This document shows, piece after piece, positions 30,218 to 38,910 of a stretch of DNA of 52,190 nt. Each line of letters starts with the position of its first letter. Positions within the stretch are counted from its first letter, which is position 1. Source of the stretch: Prevotella sp. UBA3675. Its GTDB lineage: Bacteria > Bacteroidota > Bacteroidia > Bacteroidales > Bacteroidaceae. Below the pieces are notes generated by a model, which did no database searches, was not told the origin of the DNA, and saw only the letters and a program-made list of their open reading frames with translations. The stretch is from NCBI GenBank assembly GCA_002372235.1, contig DFJI01000043.1, forward strand, positions 1 through 52,190. The letters run 5' to 3'. Both the position numbers and the translations under genes were made by a program.

Positions 30218-32275
30218 TTATCTGACGATGGCCACCTTGGCCACCACTCCCTTCTTGCCCTCGCTGGTGGCAGTGGCAATCATATAGACGCCCGATGCCA
30301 CGCGCTTGCCGCTGAGGTCGCGCCCGTTCCAGGTGAAGGTGCCTCCGTTGCTGCGTCCCTGGGCTATGAGCTTGCCGCTGATGTTGAGTATGCGCACGTC
30401 GGCATTCATCGAGAGACCGCGCACGGTGATGAGCCCGTCGTAGCCGTGAGGCACGGGATTGGGGAAGGCATAGACATCGTCCTTCTTCATCTCCTCGACG
30501 GCTGAGGTGGCATCGCTCATGTAGGAGCAGAGGCCCTGCTGCGTACCGAAGAACACCTCGCCCGTGGTGCCGTTGACGGCAATGCTCTCCACGTCGTTGG
30601 AGAGCAGCGGTGAGTTGTCGGTGGTGAAGTGCTGGAGCTGCTCCATGTTGTCGGCTGAGATGAGATAGACGCCGGCTCCGCTCGTGCCTATCCACTTGCG
30701 GTTGGCACCATCCACGGCAATGCAGGTGACATCGGCATTGGCCAGCAGATAGTCGGCCAGGTCGGTGCCGTCGTTGCGCGGAACCTTAATCTGCGTATAG
30801 CCCTGCGTGGGGTCGGCCTGCTGAGCAGCATCATACATGTAGAGGCCCACGTCGGTGCCCATCCAGATGTTGCCGTCCAGATCCTCGGCCACGCAGCGCA
30901 CGTAGTGGGTCTCGGTCTTGGTGCCGTCTTGATTGGTGAAGTTGTCGTAGCGGTAGAAGGTGTCGGTCGTGGGGTCTATGCGCAGCATGCAGGGGTGTTC
31001 GTGGTGGTCGTTCACCATCCAGATGTGGCCGTTGTGGTCGAGAATGGAGCCGCGCACGATGCGTAGTGGCTTGTTTTTGAAGAATAGTAGCTGATCGTCA
31101 TACTCCGTCCACTCATTCGTTGCGTAGTTGAACTTGAGCATCGGCTTGGTGGCCTTCGAACTGTTGACAGTCATCCAGAGATTACCGCTTTTGTCGCAGA
31201 TGATTCCATCTACGCGCACATAGTTGTGAGCATTCGGGTCGGTTGGCGACAGTGCTGAAATGATGGGGCTGTTGCCTGCGGTGTAGTTCTTCACCATCTG
31301 TCCGCCACGGAACTCGTAGAGGCCGCTGCCGCAGGTGGAGAGGAAGTAGTGATTGGCATCGTTGGGATCGAAGGCCACGGCGGTGGCATCGGTGAAAGTT
31401 GTGGCTGAATAGGGCTGCACGTTCTCGCGCCCGATGATGGTCCACGAGGCATCGTCGCTCTCTAAGAACTGTGCGCAGGCCGGTCGCATGAACTCTCCGC
31501 CGTCCTTCCATCCGCCACTGGCGGTGATGAGGCGGTTGCCCTCATAGCGCATGTAGGAGAAGGTGTTGTACCTGGGTCCGCCGGGCTGCAGGGTCTGAAT
31601 GGTGGGCAGGTACTGGTCCCAGTCGGCTGTCGAGGCGTTGAACACGCCGTCGGGGATGATGGTCGTGTCGTGCCAGTTGTGGGGGTCGATGAGGTTGGCC
31701 GTAATCTTGGCCGAGAGTACTCCCCCGTTGCTGTCGCGCACGTAGAGGCTGTCGGCAGCATATCCGGCTACGGTGATGTTGCGGTTCAGGATGTATGATT
31801 CCGTCACCTCGTTCTTGCGCATGTTGAGCTTCACCACACCGAAGGCGGTGCAGAGGAAGGCGTATTGCTGGAAGATGAATACGGAGTTGACGGTCTTGTC
31901 CTGCGTCATGGAGCGTGCGTAGTAGGAGCTGATGTTAATCACCTCGTCGCTGGCGTTCAGCAGGTCGATGTTCTTGTTCTGATAGACGATGATGAGCTTC
32001 TGCACCGTGGGGTTCCATGCGATGTGGTCGATGTGGGTATCGCTCAGCTGCCGCATCTTGTCGAAGGTGGTGATGCTCTGGTCGCTGAGGCTGTAGATGT
32101 AGAGGTCGTTGGAGGCACGCACGTAGAGGCGGTCGCCCCCCTTCACTATCTGCTGCGGCTCGCTATAGGCCATGAAAGCCTTCCACGTGCCGGTCTGGGC
32201 GTGGAGAAAAAGGGAAAAGAAAGAAAGGCATGATGTGAGGAATAGCCGTTTCAGGGAGGGGAAAGTGGGTGTCAT
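30218..32275 (-). CDS. porZ: Type IX secretion system protein PorZ
   Basis: 685 aa. Signal peptide, then a repeated beta-propeller. The N-terminal pattern WKAFMAYSEPQQIVKGGDRL, DLYIYSLSDQSITTFDKM, LIIVYQNKNIDLL and FLCTAFGVVKLNM is the one I know from PorZ, the surface component of the type IX attachment complex that supplies A-LPS to PorU. The second half contains two-component-regulator-type propeller blades (GNIWMGTDVGLYMYD). It ends in a typical type IX C-terminal domain (FPNPVPHGYDGLITVRGLS...GVYMIAT). Somewhat shorter than the P. gingivalis protein. Confidence 0.8.
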   Translation of the reverse strand: MTPTFPSLKRLFLTSCLSFFSLFLHAQTGTWKAFMAYSEPQQIVKGGDRLYVRASNDLYIYSLSDQSITTFDKMRQLSDTHIDHIAWNPTVQKLIIVYQNKNIDLLNASDEVINISSYYARSMTQDKTVNSVFIFQQYAFLCTAFGVVKLNMRKNEVTESYILNRNITVAGYAADSLYVRDSNGGVLSAKITANLIDPHNWHDTTIIPDGVFNASTADWDQYLPTIQTLQPGGPRYNTFSYMRYEGNRLITASGGWKDGGEFMRPACAQFLESDDASWTIIGRENVQPYSATTFTDATAVAFDPNDANHYFLSTCGSGLYEFRGGQMVKNYTAGNSPIISALSPTDPNAHNYVRVDGIICDKSGNLWMTVNSSKATKPMLKFNYATNEWTEYDDQLLFFKNKPLRIVRGSILDHNGHIWMVNDHHEHPCMLRIDPTTDTFYRYDNFTNQDGTKTETHYVRCVAEDLDGNIWMGTDVGLYMYDAAQQADPTQGYTQIKVPRNDGTDLADYLLANADVTCIAVDGANRKWIGTSGAGVYLISADNMEQLQHFTTDNSPLLSNDVESIAVNGTTGEVFFGTQQGLCSYMSDATSAVEEMKKDDVYAFPNPVPHGYDGLITVRGLSMNADVRILNISGKLIAQGRSNGGTFTWNGRDLSGKRVASGVYMIATATSEGKKGVVAKVAIVR

Positions 32276-32289
32276 GATTGGTTCTTTTT

Positions 32290-32402
32290 TTTTGCTGGGA
32301 CTGACTGGGAGGGGGCTGGGACTAACTGGGACTAACTGAGAGGGGCTGGGACTAATTGGGACTGACTGGGAGGGGCTGGGACTAACTGGGACTAATTGGG
32401 AG
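32290..32402. repeat. CTGGGAC-type tandem minisatellite between porZ and rdgB
   Basis: Degenerate array of CTGGGACTAA, CTGGGACTGA and CTGGGAGGGG words, the same as at 18446-18566. It fills the 132-nt spacer upstream of porZ. Confidence 0.85.
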
Positions 32403-32407
32403 GGGGA

Positions 32408-33040
32408 CTAACTGTGCGTTTTCTGGAGAAAATCGCAGAGCTTTTGGGTGGCGCGGGCGCGGTGACTAATCTGGTTCTTGATGTCGGTGCCCAGTTCGGC
32501 AAAGGTGCGGTCGTAGCCGACGGGACGGAAGATGGGGTCGTAGCCGAAACCATCGGCTCCGCTGCGCTCACGGGTGATCTCGCCCTCCACAATGCCCTCG
32601 AACAGGTGCTCCTGCTTGATAGAGGTGCATCCGCAGGGACACACGTCCTTCTTCATTATTAACGCGATGACGGTGCGGAATCGTGCCTTGCGATTGTTAT
32701 TTTCTCCTAATTCTGACAGCAACTGCGACATGTTGGCCTCAGCATCGTGTGAGACTGCACCGGGCTGTCGCATGGCGGCAAAGCGGGCGCTGTATATGCC
32801 GGGCGCTCCGTCGAGGGCATCGACCTCAAGGCCGGTGTCGTCGGCAAAGCAACTGATGTGGTAGCGGTCCCATACGTAGCGGGCCTTGATCAGGGCGTTC
32901 TCCTCCAGTGTGGTGCCCGTCTCGGGAATATCAGCATCGCAGCCGATGTCGTGCAAGGACAGCACTTGGAACTGATTGCCCAGTATGGCCCTGATTTCAC
33001 TGAGCTTATGGGCGTTGTTGGTGCAGAAAACGATTTCCAT
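32408..33040 (-). CDS. rdgB: Non-canonical purine NTP pyrophosphatase (RdgB/HAM1)
   Basis: 210 aa, slightly longer than the usual ~195. Hydrolyses ITP, dITP and XTP to monophosphates and keeps them out of DNA. Signature parts: VFCTNNAHKLSEIRAIL, CFADDTGLEVDALDGAPGIYSARFA and SGADGFGYDPIFRP. A short extra segment with PCGCTSIKQEHLFEGIVEGEI includes two Cys. Four nt after the yitT stop codon, so translationally close. Confidence 0.95.
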   Translation of the reverse strand: MEIVFCTNNAHKLSEIRAILGNQFQVLSLHDIGCDADIPETGTTLEENALIKARYVWDRYHISCFADDTGLEVDALDGAPGIYSARFAAMRQPGAVSHDAEANMSQLLSELGENNNRKARFRTVIALIMKKDVCPCGCTSIKQEHLFEGIVEGEITRERSGADGFGYDPIFRPVGYDRTFAELGTDIKNQISHRARATQKLCDFLQKTHS

Positions 33041-33044
33041 TTCT

Positions 33045-33956
33045 TTATTTTATTCTGTCAAACCCCTCTCCGAACACACCGATGACGGCACTCTGCGAGA
33101 CGAAGGCTTGCGGGTCTATCTGTTTGATGATGCGGAAGATGAGAGTGCTCTCGCTCTTCTTGGCCAGGATACAGAGCACCTTTCGGTCGCGCCCCGTGTA
33201 CCAGCCGTGACCGTCGAGAATGGTCACGCCGTGGTCGAGATCGGTGCCGATGGCATTGGCTATCTCCTGCCATTTGTTTGAGAAGATCATGAACTGAACG
33301 GACTGTCGCTGACGGTTCATGAGCAGGTCGAGCATATAGTTCTCTATAGCCATTGAGCAGAGGCCGAACACCACCATGTGGGCGCGTTCGAACATGGTGC
33401 CGAACTGCGGAATGAGCAGACAGCTGCCTATGATGACGAAGTCGAGCAGCGCCAGCACTGTGCCGAGCGACACGTTGTGGAACTTATTGACCGAGGCGGC
33501 AATGATGTCGGTGCCGCCCGTGGAGCCATTGTTCAGGAACACGATGCCGAGGGCCGCTCCGGTCATGGTGCAGCCCAGGATGAGCGACATGAAGTTCTGT
33601 CCCTCGCCCAGTATCTTCACGAACTCGCCTGCCTCGTCGCGCGGCAGCAACGTCTGGAAGAGGCCCAGGAAGAAGGAGAGCATGAAGATGGCATAGATGG
33701 TCTTCGACAGGAACTTCCAGCCTAGGATGTGGAGCGCCACGGCCAGCAGGGCAACATTGATGATGAGATAGGTGTACTCGATCTGGAAGCCCGTGGCATA
33801 GAATACGATAGCCGAGATGCCCGTCACTCCGCCCGTCACAATCTCGTAGGGCATGAGGAAGACGGTGAAGCCGAATGAATACAGAAGAAGTCCAAGGGTT
33901 ATGAACACATAATCCTGGACTTCTTTCAAAATGAGCTTATGATTGACTGTCATCAT
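33045..33956 (-). CDS. YitT family membrane protein (DUF2179)
   Basis: 303 aa. Five to six membrane helices (for example YVFITLGLLLYSFGFTVFLM and YTYLIINVALLAVALHILGW) with the family GGVTGISAIVFY and NNGSTGGTDIIA motifs, then a C-terminal cytoplasmic DUF2179 domain (GVTILDGHGWYTGRDRKVLC). Role in transport suspected, substrate unknown. Its start codon overlaps the leuS stop by 4 nt, showing a shared transcript. Confidence 0.92.
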   Translation of the reverse strand: MMTVNHKLILKEVQDYVFITLGLLLYSFGFTVFLMPYEIVTGGVTGISAIVFYATGFQIEYTYLIINVALLAVALHILGWKFLSKTIYAIFMLSFFLGLFQTLLPRDEAGEFVKILGEGQNFMSLILGCTMTGAALGIVFLNNGSTGGTDIIAASVNKFHNVSLGTVLALLDFVIIGSCLLIPQFGTMFERAHMVVFGLCSMAIENYMLDLLMNRQRQSVQFMIFSNKWQEIANAIGTDLDHGVTILDGHGWYTGRDRKVLCILAKKSESTLIFRIIKQIDPQAFVSQSAVIGVFGEGFDRIK

Positions 33957-36900
33957 TTCACCACCACGTTCACCATGCGCTTAGGCACGATAATCACTTT
34001 CACGATTTGCTTGCCCTCTACATACTTGGCGGTGCGCTCGTCGGCGCGGATGGCGGCCTCGATGGTGGCGTTGTCGGCATCGGCAGGGAACTGCACCTCG
34101 AAGCGGGCCTTGCCGTTGAAGGCCACACCCATCTTCACGGTGTTCTCTACGAGATACTGCTCGTCCCACTCTGGCCACTGGGCATCGCACACGCTGCCTT
34201 CGCCGCCCAGCTGTTCCCACAGCTCTTCGGCAATGTGGGGAGCAAAGGGAGCAATGAGCACTACGAGCTGCCTGGTGATGGCCGGATCGGTACACTTCTG
34301 CTGCGACAGCTCGTTGGTGGCAATCATGAAGGCCGAGATGGCGGTGTTGTAGCTGAACGCCTCGATGTCCTGGGTGACTTTCTTGATGAGCTTGTGGAGG
34401 GACTTCAGAGAGCTCGGAGAACTCGGAGCACTCGGAGAACTCTGAGCACTCTGAGCACTCTGAGCACTCTGAGCACTCTGAGCGCAGAGATTCCAGAACT
34501 TCTTCAGGAACCGGTGGCAGCCGTCGATGCCGGCCACATCCCAGGGCTTCGACTGCTCAATGGGGCCGAGGAACATCTCGTAGAGTCGCAGCGTGTCGGC
34601 ACCGTACTTCTCGCAGATGTCGTCGGGGTTCACCACATTGTACTTCGACTTCGACATCTTCTCGATGGCCTGGTAAACGATGTACTTGCCCTCGGCATTG
34701 GTGATGAACTCAGCCTCCTGGAAGTCGGGCATCCACTGACGGATTTTCTCAATGTTGAGCTCCTTGCCTTCAACGGTGCTGATGTCGGTATAGATGGGGT
34801 CGGCCTCCTGACCGTTGTAGAAGTAGCGGTTCTTCTTGGCCTCGTTGTCGTACTTCACTTCGAGCAGGTCGAAGCTGACGTAGCGGTTCGTGCCGCTGAT
34901 GCGGAACACGAAGCTGGACCAGCCCTGAATCATGCCCTGGTTGATGAGCTTGCGGAAGGGCTCGTCCTCGCAGGTGTAGCCCGAGTCGTAGAGGAACTTG
35001 TCCCAGAAGCGTGAGTAGATGAGGTGGCCGGTGGCATGCTCAGAGCCGCCCACATAGAGATCGACCTGTCGCCAGTACTCGTTCTTATCCTTGTCGGTGA
35101 GGGCCTTGTCGTTGTGCGGGTCCATATAGCGCAGGTAGTAAGCCGACGAACCGGCGAAGCCCGGCATGGTGTTCAGTTCGAGTGGGAAGACGCTCTTGTT
35201 GTCGATGAGCGACTTATCGACCACCGTGTCGGTCTTCGTGTCCCAGGCCCATTGCTGTGCGTGGCCGAGTGGCGGCTCGCCCGTGGCCGTGGGCTTGTAG
35301 TCGTCGATGTCGGGCAACTGCAGGGGCAGGCACTCCTTGGGAATCATGTAGGGCATGTCGTCCTTGTAATAGACGGGGAAGGGCTCGCCCCAGTAGCGCT
35401 GTCGCGAGAAGATGGCATCGCGCAGGCGGTAGTTCACCTTCACGCGGCCAATGCCGGTCTCGGTGACGTACTTCTTCGTGGCGGCTATGGCTTCCTTCAC
35501 GGTGAGGCCGTTGAGGGAGAAGGTAGTGGTGGCCGTGGCCCCCCCTACTGCCCCCGAGGGGGCTTCTTTAGTGTCCCCCTCGGGGGACGAAAGGGGGGCC
35601 GTGGCCAGTCTTGGACTATTCATCACGATGCCTTCCTTGGCATCGAAGCTCTGCTCGCTGACATCGGCTCCCTCAATGAGGGGGATGATGGGCAGACCAA
35701 AGTGCTTGGCAAAGGCATAGTCGCGCGAGTCGTGGGCAGGCACGGCCATGATGGCACCCGTGCCGTAGCCGGCCAGCACGTATTCTGAAATCCAGATGGG
35801 AATCTTTTCTCCAGTGAAGGGGTTGATGGCGTAAGAGCCTGAGAAGACACCCGTCACCTTGTGGTCCATCTGACGCTCGCGCTCGGTGCGCTTCTTCACA
35901 TAGGCCAGATATTCATCGACGGCCTGCTGCTGACCGGGCGTGGTGAGCTGAGCCACGAGCTCGCTCTCGGGGGCCAGCACCATGAAGGTGACACCGAAGA
36001 TGGTGTCGGCACGAGTGGTGAAGATGGTGAAGGAGGAAACACCGGTGGCCCCGGTGGCCCCCCCTACTGCCCCCGAGGGGGCTTCTTTAGTTTTGTTGGT
36101 GGGGTCTTCAGTGTCCCCCTCGGGGGACGAAAGGGGGGCCGTGGCTACCTTAAACACCATCTCGGTGCCCTCACTTCTTCCTATCCAGTTGCGCTGTGCC
36201 TCCTTGATGCTGTCGCTCCAGTCGATGGTGTCGAGACCGTCGAGCAGGCGCTGGGCGTAGGCCGACACGCGCAGGCACCACTGGCGCATCTTCTTCTGCT
36301 CCACGGGATAGCCGCCGCGCTCGCTCACACCGTTGACCACCTCGTCGTTGGCCAGCACGGTGCCGAGGGCCGGACACCAGTTCACCATCGTCTCGGCCAG
36401 ATAGGCGATGCGGTAGTTCATGAGCACCTCCTGCTTCTTCTTCTCCGAGAAGGCAGCCCAGTCGGTGGCGGTGAAGTGCAGCTCCTCGGTGCCGTAGGCT
36501 CCGCAGTCCTGTGTGCCCATGAGCTCGAAGTGCTCAATGAGCTTGATGATGGGCTGTGCCTTATGGCTGCTGATGCTGAAGTAGGAGCGGAACATGCGCT
36601 GGAAGGCCCACTGCGTCCACTTGTAGTAGCCGGGGTCGCAGGTGCGCACTTCGCGGCTCCAGTCGAAGGAGAAGCCAATCTTGTCGAGCTGCTCGCGATA
36701 GCGGTTGATGTTCTGCTCGGTGGTGATGGCGGGGTGCTGTCCCGTCTGTATGGCATACTGCTCTGCGGGCAGTCCGTAGGCATCGTAGCCCATAGGGTTG
36801 AGCACGTTGTAGCCCTTGAGTCGCTTGTAGCGTGCATAGATGTCTGACGCGATGTAGCCTAAGGGATGGCCCACATGCAGGCCGGCTCCACTGGGATAGG

Positions 36901-37018
36901 GGAACATGTTGAGCACGTAGAATTTTTTCTTCTTCTCGTCTTCGACCACGCGATAGGTTCCGTTGTCCACCCATCGGCGTTGCCATTTCTTCTCGATTTC
37001 TCTGAAGTTATATTCCAT
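33953..37018 (-). CDS. leuS: Leucyl-tRNA synthetase with repeat-derived insertions
   Basis: 1021 aa from the ATG at 37018 (MEYNFREIEKKWQRRW); a frame from 37054 begins inside the leader. Class I signatures are intact: HVGH at 48-51 (PYPSGAGLHVGHPLGY) and KMSKSKYN near 790; the CP1 editing domain is readable (TIFTTRADTIFGVTFMVLAPE, AHDSRDYAFAKHF). Longer than usual because of three in-frame insertions: ~293-321 and ~473-494 encoded by C/G-rich palindromes (shared peptide ATAPLSSPEGDT...EAPSGAVGGAT), and ~847-870 encoded by a 9-bp minisatellite (AQSAQSAQS). First gene of the run to cotH. Confidence 0.96.
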   Translation of the reverse strand: MEYNFREIEKKWQRRWVDNGTYRVVEDEKKKKFYVLNMFPYPSGAGLHVGHPLGYIASDIYARYKRLKGYNVLNPMGYDAYGLPAEQYAIQTGQHPAITTEQNINRYREQLDKIGFSFDWSREVRTCDPGYYKWTQWAFQRMFRSYFSISSHKAQPIIKLIEHFELMGTQDCGAYGTEELHFTATDWAAFSEKKKQEVLMNYRIAYLAETMVNWCPALGTVLANDEVVNGVSERGGYPVEQKKMRQWCLRVSAYAQRLLDGLDTIDWSDSIKEAQRNWIGRSEGTEMVFKVATAPLSSPEGDTEDPTNKTKEAPSGAVGGATGATGVSSFTIFTTRADTIFGVTFMVLAPESELVAQLTTPGQQQAVDEYLAYVKKRTERERQMDHKVTGVFSGSYAINPFTGEKIPIWISEYVLAGYGTGAIMAVPAHDSRDYAFAKHFGLPIIPLIEGADVSEQSFDAKEGIVMNSPRLATAPLSSPEGDTKEAPSGAVGGATATTTFSLNGLTVKEAIAATKKYVTETGIGRVKVNYRLRDAIFSRQRYWGEPFPVYYKDDMPYMIPKECLPLQLPDIDDYKPTATGEPPLGHAQQWAWDTKTDTVVDKSLIDNKSVFPLELNTMPGFAGSSAYYLRYMDPHNDKALTDKDKNEYWRQVDLYVGGSEHATGHLIYSRFWDKFLYDSGYTCEDEPFRKLINQGMIQGWSSFVFRISGTNRYVSFDLLEVKYDNEAKKNRYFYNGQEADPIYTDISTVEGKELNIEKIRQWMPDFQEAEFITNAEGKYIVYQAIEKMSKSKYNVVNPDDICEKYGADTLRLYEMFLGPIEQSKPWDVAGIDGCHRFLKKFWNLCAQSAQSAQSAQSAQSSPSAPSSPSSLKSLHKLIKKVTQDIEAFSYNTAISAFMIATNELSQQKCTDPAITRQLVVLIAPFAPHIAEELWEQLGGEGSVCDAQWPEWDEQYLVENTVKMGVAFNGKARFEVQFPADADNATIEAAIRADERTAKYVEGKQIVKVIIVPKRMVNVVVK
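34408..34479. repeat. In-frame 9-bp minisatellite in leuS (8 units)
   Basis: Eight GAGNNCTCN units (72 bp), read in a different register from rnc and giving Ala-Gln-Ser triplets. Confidence 0.9.
35537..35600. repeat. C/G-rich palindrome inserted in leuS, copy 1
   Basis: 64 bp with GGCCCCCC / GGGGGGCC ends and inner CCCCCGAGGGGGCTTCTTTA and CCCCCTCGGGGGACGA segments. GCCGTGGCC-like sequence flanks both ends. Encodes about 22 residues without a stop. Confidence 0.9.
36056..36140. repeat. C/G-rich palindrome inserted in leuS, copy 2
   Basis: 85 bp; same ends and inner segments as 35537-35600 with a 21-bp longer centre. Flanked by GTGGC on both sides. Confidence 0.9.
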
Positions 37019-37051
37019 AGATAGTTTTGGATTTTGTATATAAATTTGGTG

Positions 37052-37081
37052 CAAAGATACGAAACATTTCAGAAAAACAAT
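37052..37081 (-). promoter_or_regulatory. Promoter of the leuS operon
   Basis: Minus strand ATTG (37078-37081), 18-nt spacer, TATCTTTG (37052-37059), 34 nt before the start codon. Confidence 0.6.
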
Positions 37082-37122
37082 TGAATATTTTCATCATTTA
37101 TATATAAATCATCTTAGATTGC

Positions 37123-37153
37123 TTTGCCGAATGAAAAAAAAAGTATATTTTTG
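37123..37153 (+). promoter_or_regulatory. Promoter of the secreted OB-fold gene
   Basis: TTTG (37123-37126), 19-nt spacer, TATTTTTG (37146-37153): exact match to the Bacteroidetes consensus, divergent from the leuS promoter. Confidence 0.75.
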
Positions 37154-37200
37154 CACCAAAATTCATATTATATTTATTCATTTTTTTAAATCTAAAAACT

Positions 37201-38835
37201 ATGGTAAAAAATTTACGCTATGTTTTAATGAGCATGCTTGTCATGCTTGGTATGTCGGCCTATGCCGAGGACATCATCTGGCAGGAGGACTGGAGTGGTG
37301 TGACCGATTTTAAGGCAGATCCTGCAACGTTCAATAGCAATTACACCTTTACGGGTACGGTGCTGAACGAGGATGGTACAGTGAAGAGTGGCACTGCGTT
37401 TTATAACGATAAGATTGCTGGTGGCACGGCTCCTGAGTTGCTGATTGCCAAAAACGGTGGTTCGTTTGCTGCCAAGGTCAGTCTGGGTGGCAAGAGTGGT
37501 GAAATGACATTGGCTTTCAAGTCAAATAGGAATTTGGCCGTTGCCGTGGAGGGTGCTACCCTTGGTGAAGCCCAAGTTGCCGGCAATGACTATCTCTACC
37601 CCGTGACTGTTGCTGCCGGAACCACCGAGCTTACGGTTACCTTTACGCAGAGTGCATCTTCGAATGCCCGTCTCGACGACATCAAGCTGTATCAGGGTAC
37701 AGCAAAGAAGCCAGCAGGTCTTTCTTGGGGCAAGGCTTCTACCACGCTGACCATTGGCGAGGAGATTACGCTGACGCTCTCTAACGAGAACCAGCTGCCC
37801 GTCACTTACAGCAGTTCTGAAGAGAGTGTTGCTACAATCAATGCCGAGGGCGTTATCACCTTGGTAGCTGCGGGTAAGACCGTCCTGACTGCTGCATTTG
37901 CCGGCAACGATGAGTACGAGGCTCAGTCGGTATCAATTGAAGTGACTGTGAAAGCAGGTGGTGATAATCCCGATCCTGATCCCGAAATAGCCAAGATCAC
38001 GGTGAACAACGCCCTGCAGCTCATTGCCGAGCTGGAGGATGGCAAGACCACCGATCAGGAGTATCAGGTGGAGGGCTACGTCATCGAAGTCAGTGATATC
38101 TCGACCCAGTATGGCAACGCCACCTTCACCATTGCCGACGCAGCCAACGGCACCGACGTGCTGACCGTCTTCCGCGTGAAGGGCTTCAACGGCGAGAATA
38201 TTACCAACGCGAACTTGCTCAAGGCTGGCGACCAGGTGGTCGTTCAGGGCAAGCTGCAGAAGTATGTGAAGAACGAGGTGATTACTCCTGAGCTGGCTCA
38301 GGGCGGAAAGATTGTGAGCATCAACGGAAAAACAAGTGACGACACTCCCACTCCCGAAATAGAAAAGATCACGGTGAACACTGCCCTGCAGCTCATTGCC
38401 GAGCTGGAGGATGGCAAGACCACCGAGCAGGAGTATCAGGTGGAGGGCTACGTCACCGCAATCGATGAGATCTCGGCTCAGTATGGCAACGCCACCTTCG
38501 ACATTGCCGATGCACAGGGCGGAACTCCCGTGCTGAAGGTGTACCGTGCAAAGAATGCTGTCGGCGAGAAAATCACCGACGAGAACCTGCTCAAGGTGGG
38601 CGACCTGGTAGTCGTTCAGGGCAAGCTGCAGAAGTATGTGAAGAACGAGGTGACGACTCCTGAGCTGGCTTCGGGCGGAAAAATCCTGACTGTGAACGGC
38701 GCGCCTACAGGCATCACCGAGGTGGGCAACAGCCGCCTGCAGAAGGACGTCATCTACAACCTGCGCGGACAGCGCGTCAGCGTGGCTAAGAACGGCCTTT
38801 ACATCATCAACGGCAAGAAAGTGTTCGTGAAGTAA
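37201..38835 (+). CDS. Secreted protein with Big-type and duplicated OB-fold domains
   Basis: 544 aa. Signal peptide (MVKNLRYVLMSMLVMLGMSAYA), an N-terminal beta-sandwich (~20-170), a bacterial Ig-like Big domain at ~175-250 (ITLTLSNENQLPVTYSSSEE, ATINAEGVITLVAAGKTVLTA), then two ~115-residue repeats (KITVN-x-ALQLIAELEDGKTT...VVVQGKLQKYVKNEV) that look like OB-folds of the kind found in Bacteroidales surface proteins. The repeats are alike at DNA level, so duplication is recent. C-terminal DVIYNLRGQRVSVAKNGLYIING is a surface-sorting tail. Function unknown. Confidence 0.85.
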   Translation: MVKNLRYVLMSMLVMLGMSAYAEDIIWQEDWSGVTDFKADPATFNSNYTFTGTVLNEDGTVKSGTAFYNDKIAGGTAPELLIAKNGGSFAAKVSLGGKSGEMTLAFKSNRNLAVAVEGATLGEAQVAGNDYLYPVTVAAGTTELTVTFTQSASSNARLDDIKLYQGTAKKPAGLSWGKASTTLTIGEEITLTLSNENQLPVTYSSSEESVATINAEGVITLVAAGKTVLTAAFAGNDEYEAQSVSIEVTVKAGGDNPDPDPEIAKITVNNALQLIAELEDGKTTDQEYQVEGYVIEVSDISTQYGNATFTIADAANGTDVLTVFRVKGFNGENITNANLLKAGDQVVVQGKLQKYVKNEVITPELAQGGKIVSINGKTSDDTPTPEIEKITVNTALQLIAELEDGKTTEQEYQVEGYVTAIDEISAQYGNATFDIADAQGGTPVLKVYRAKNAVGEKITDENLLKVGDLVVVQGKLQKYVKNEVTTPELASGGKILTVNGAPTGITEVGNSRLQKDVIYNLRGQRVSVAKNGLYIINGKKVFVK

Positions 38836-38856
38836 AAGCATTAAAAAAAACAAAAA

Positions 38857-38894
38857 GCACCGCAGCAGAACGCATCTGTTGCGGTGTTTTTTTT
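38857..38894 (+). terminator. Terminator of the OB-fold gene
   Basis: Stem GCACCGCAGCAG / CTGTTGCGGTGT with a 7-nt loop and eight T. A -7-like TATATTTG (38894-38901) for the next gene starts right at its end. Confidence 0.85.
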
Positions 38895-38910
38895 ATATTT
38901 GCAGCCAGAT

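Noticed and set aside
34007..35014. 335-codon plus-strand frame opposite leuS (and a similar one at 35861-36847)
   Set aside because: Antisense to LeuRS with skewed Val/Leu/Gly/His composition; no promoter, no motif.
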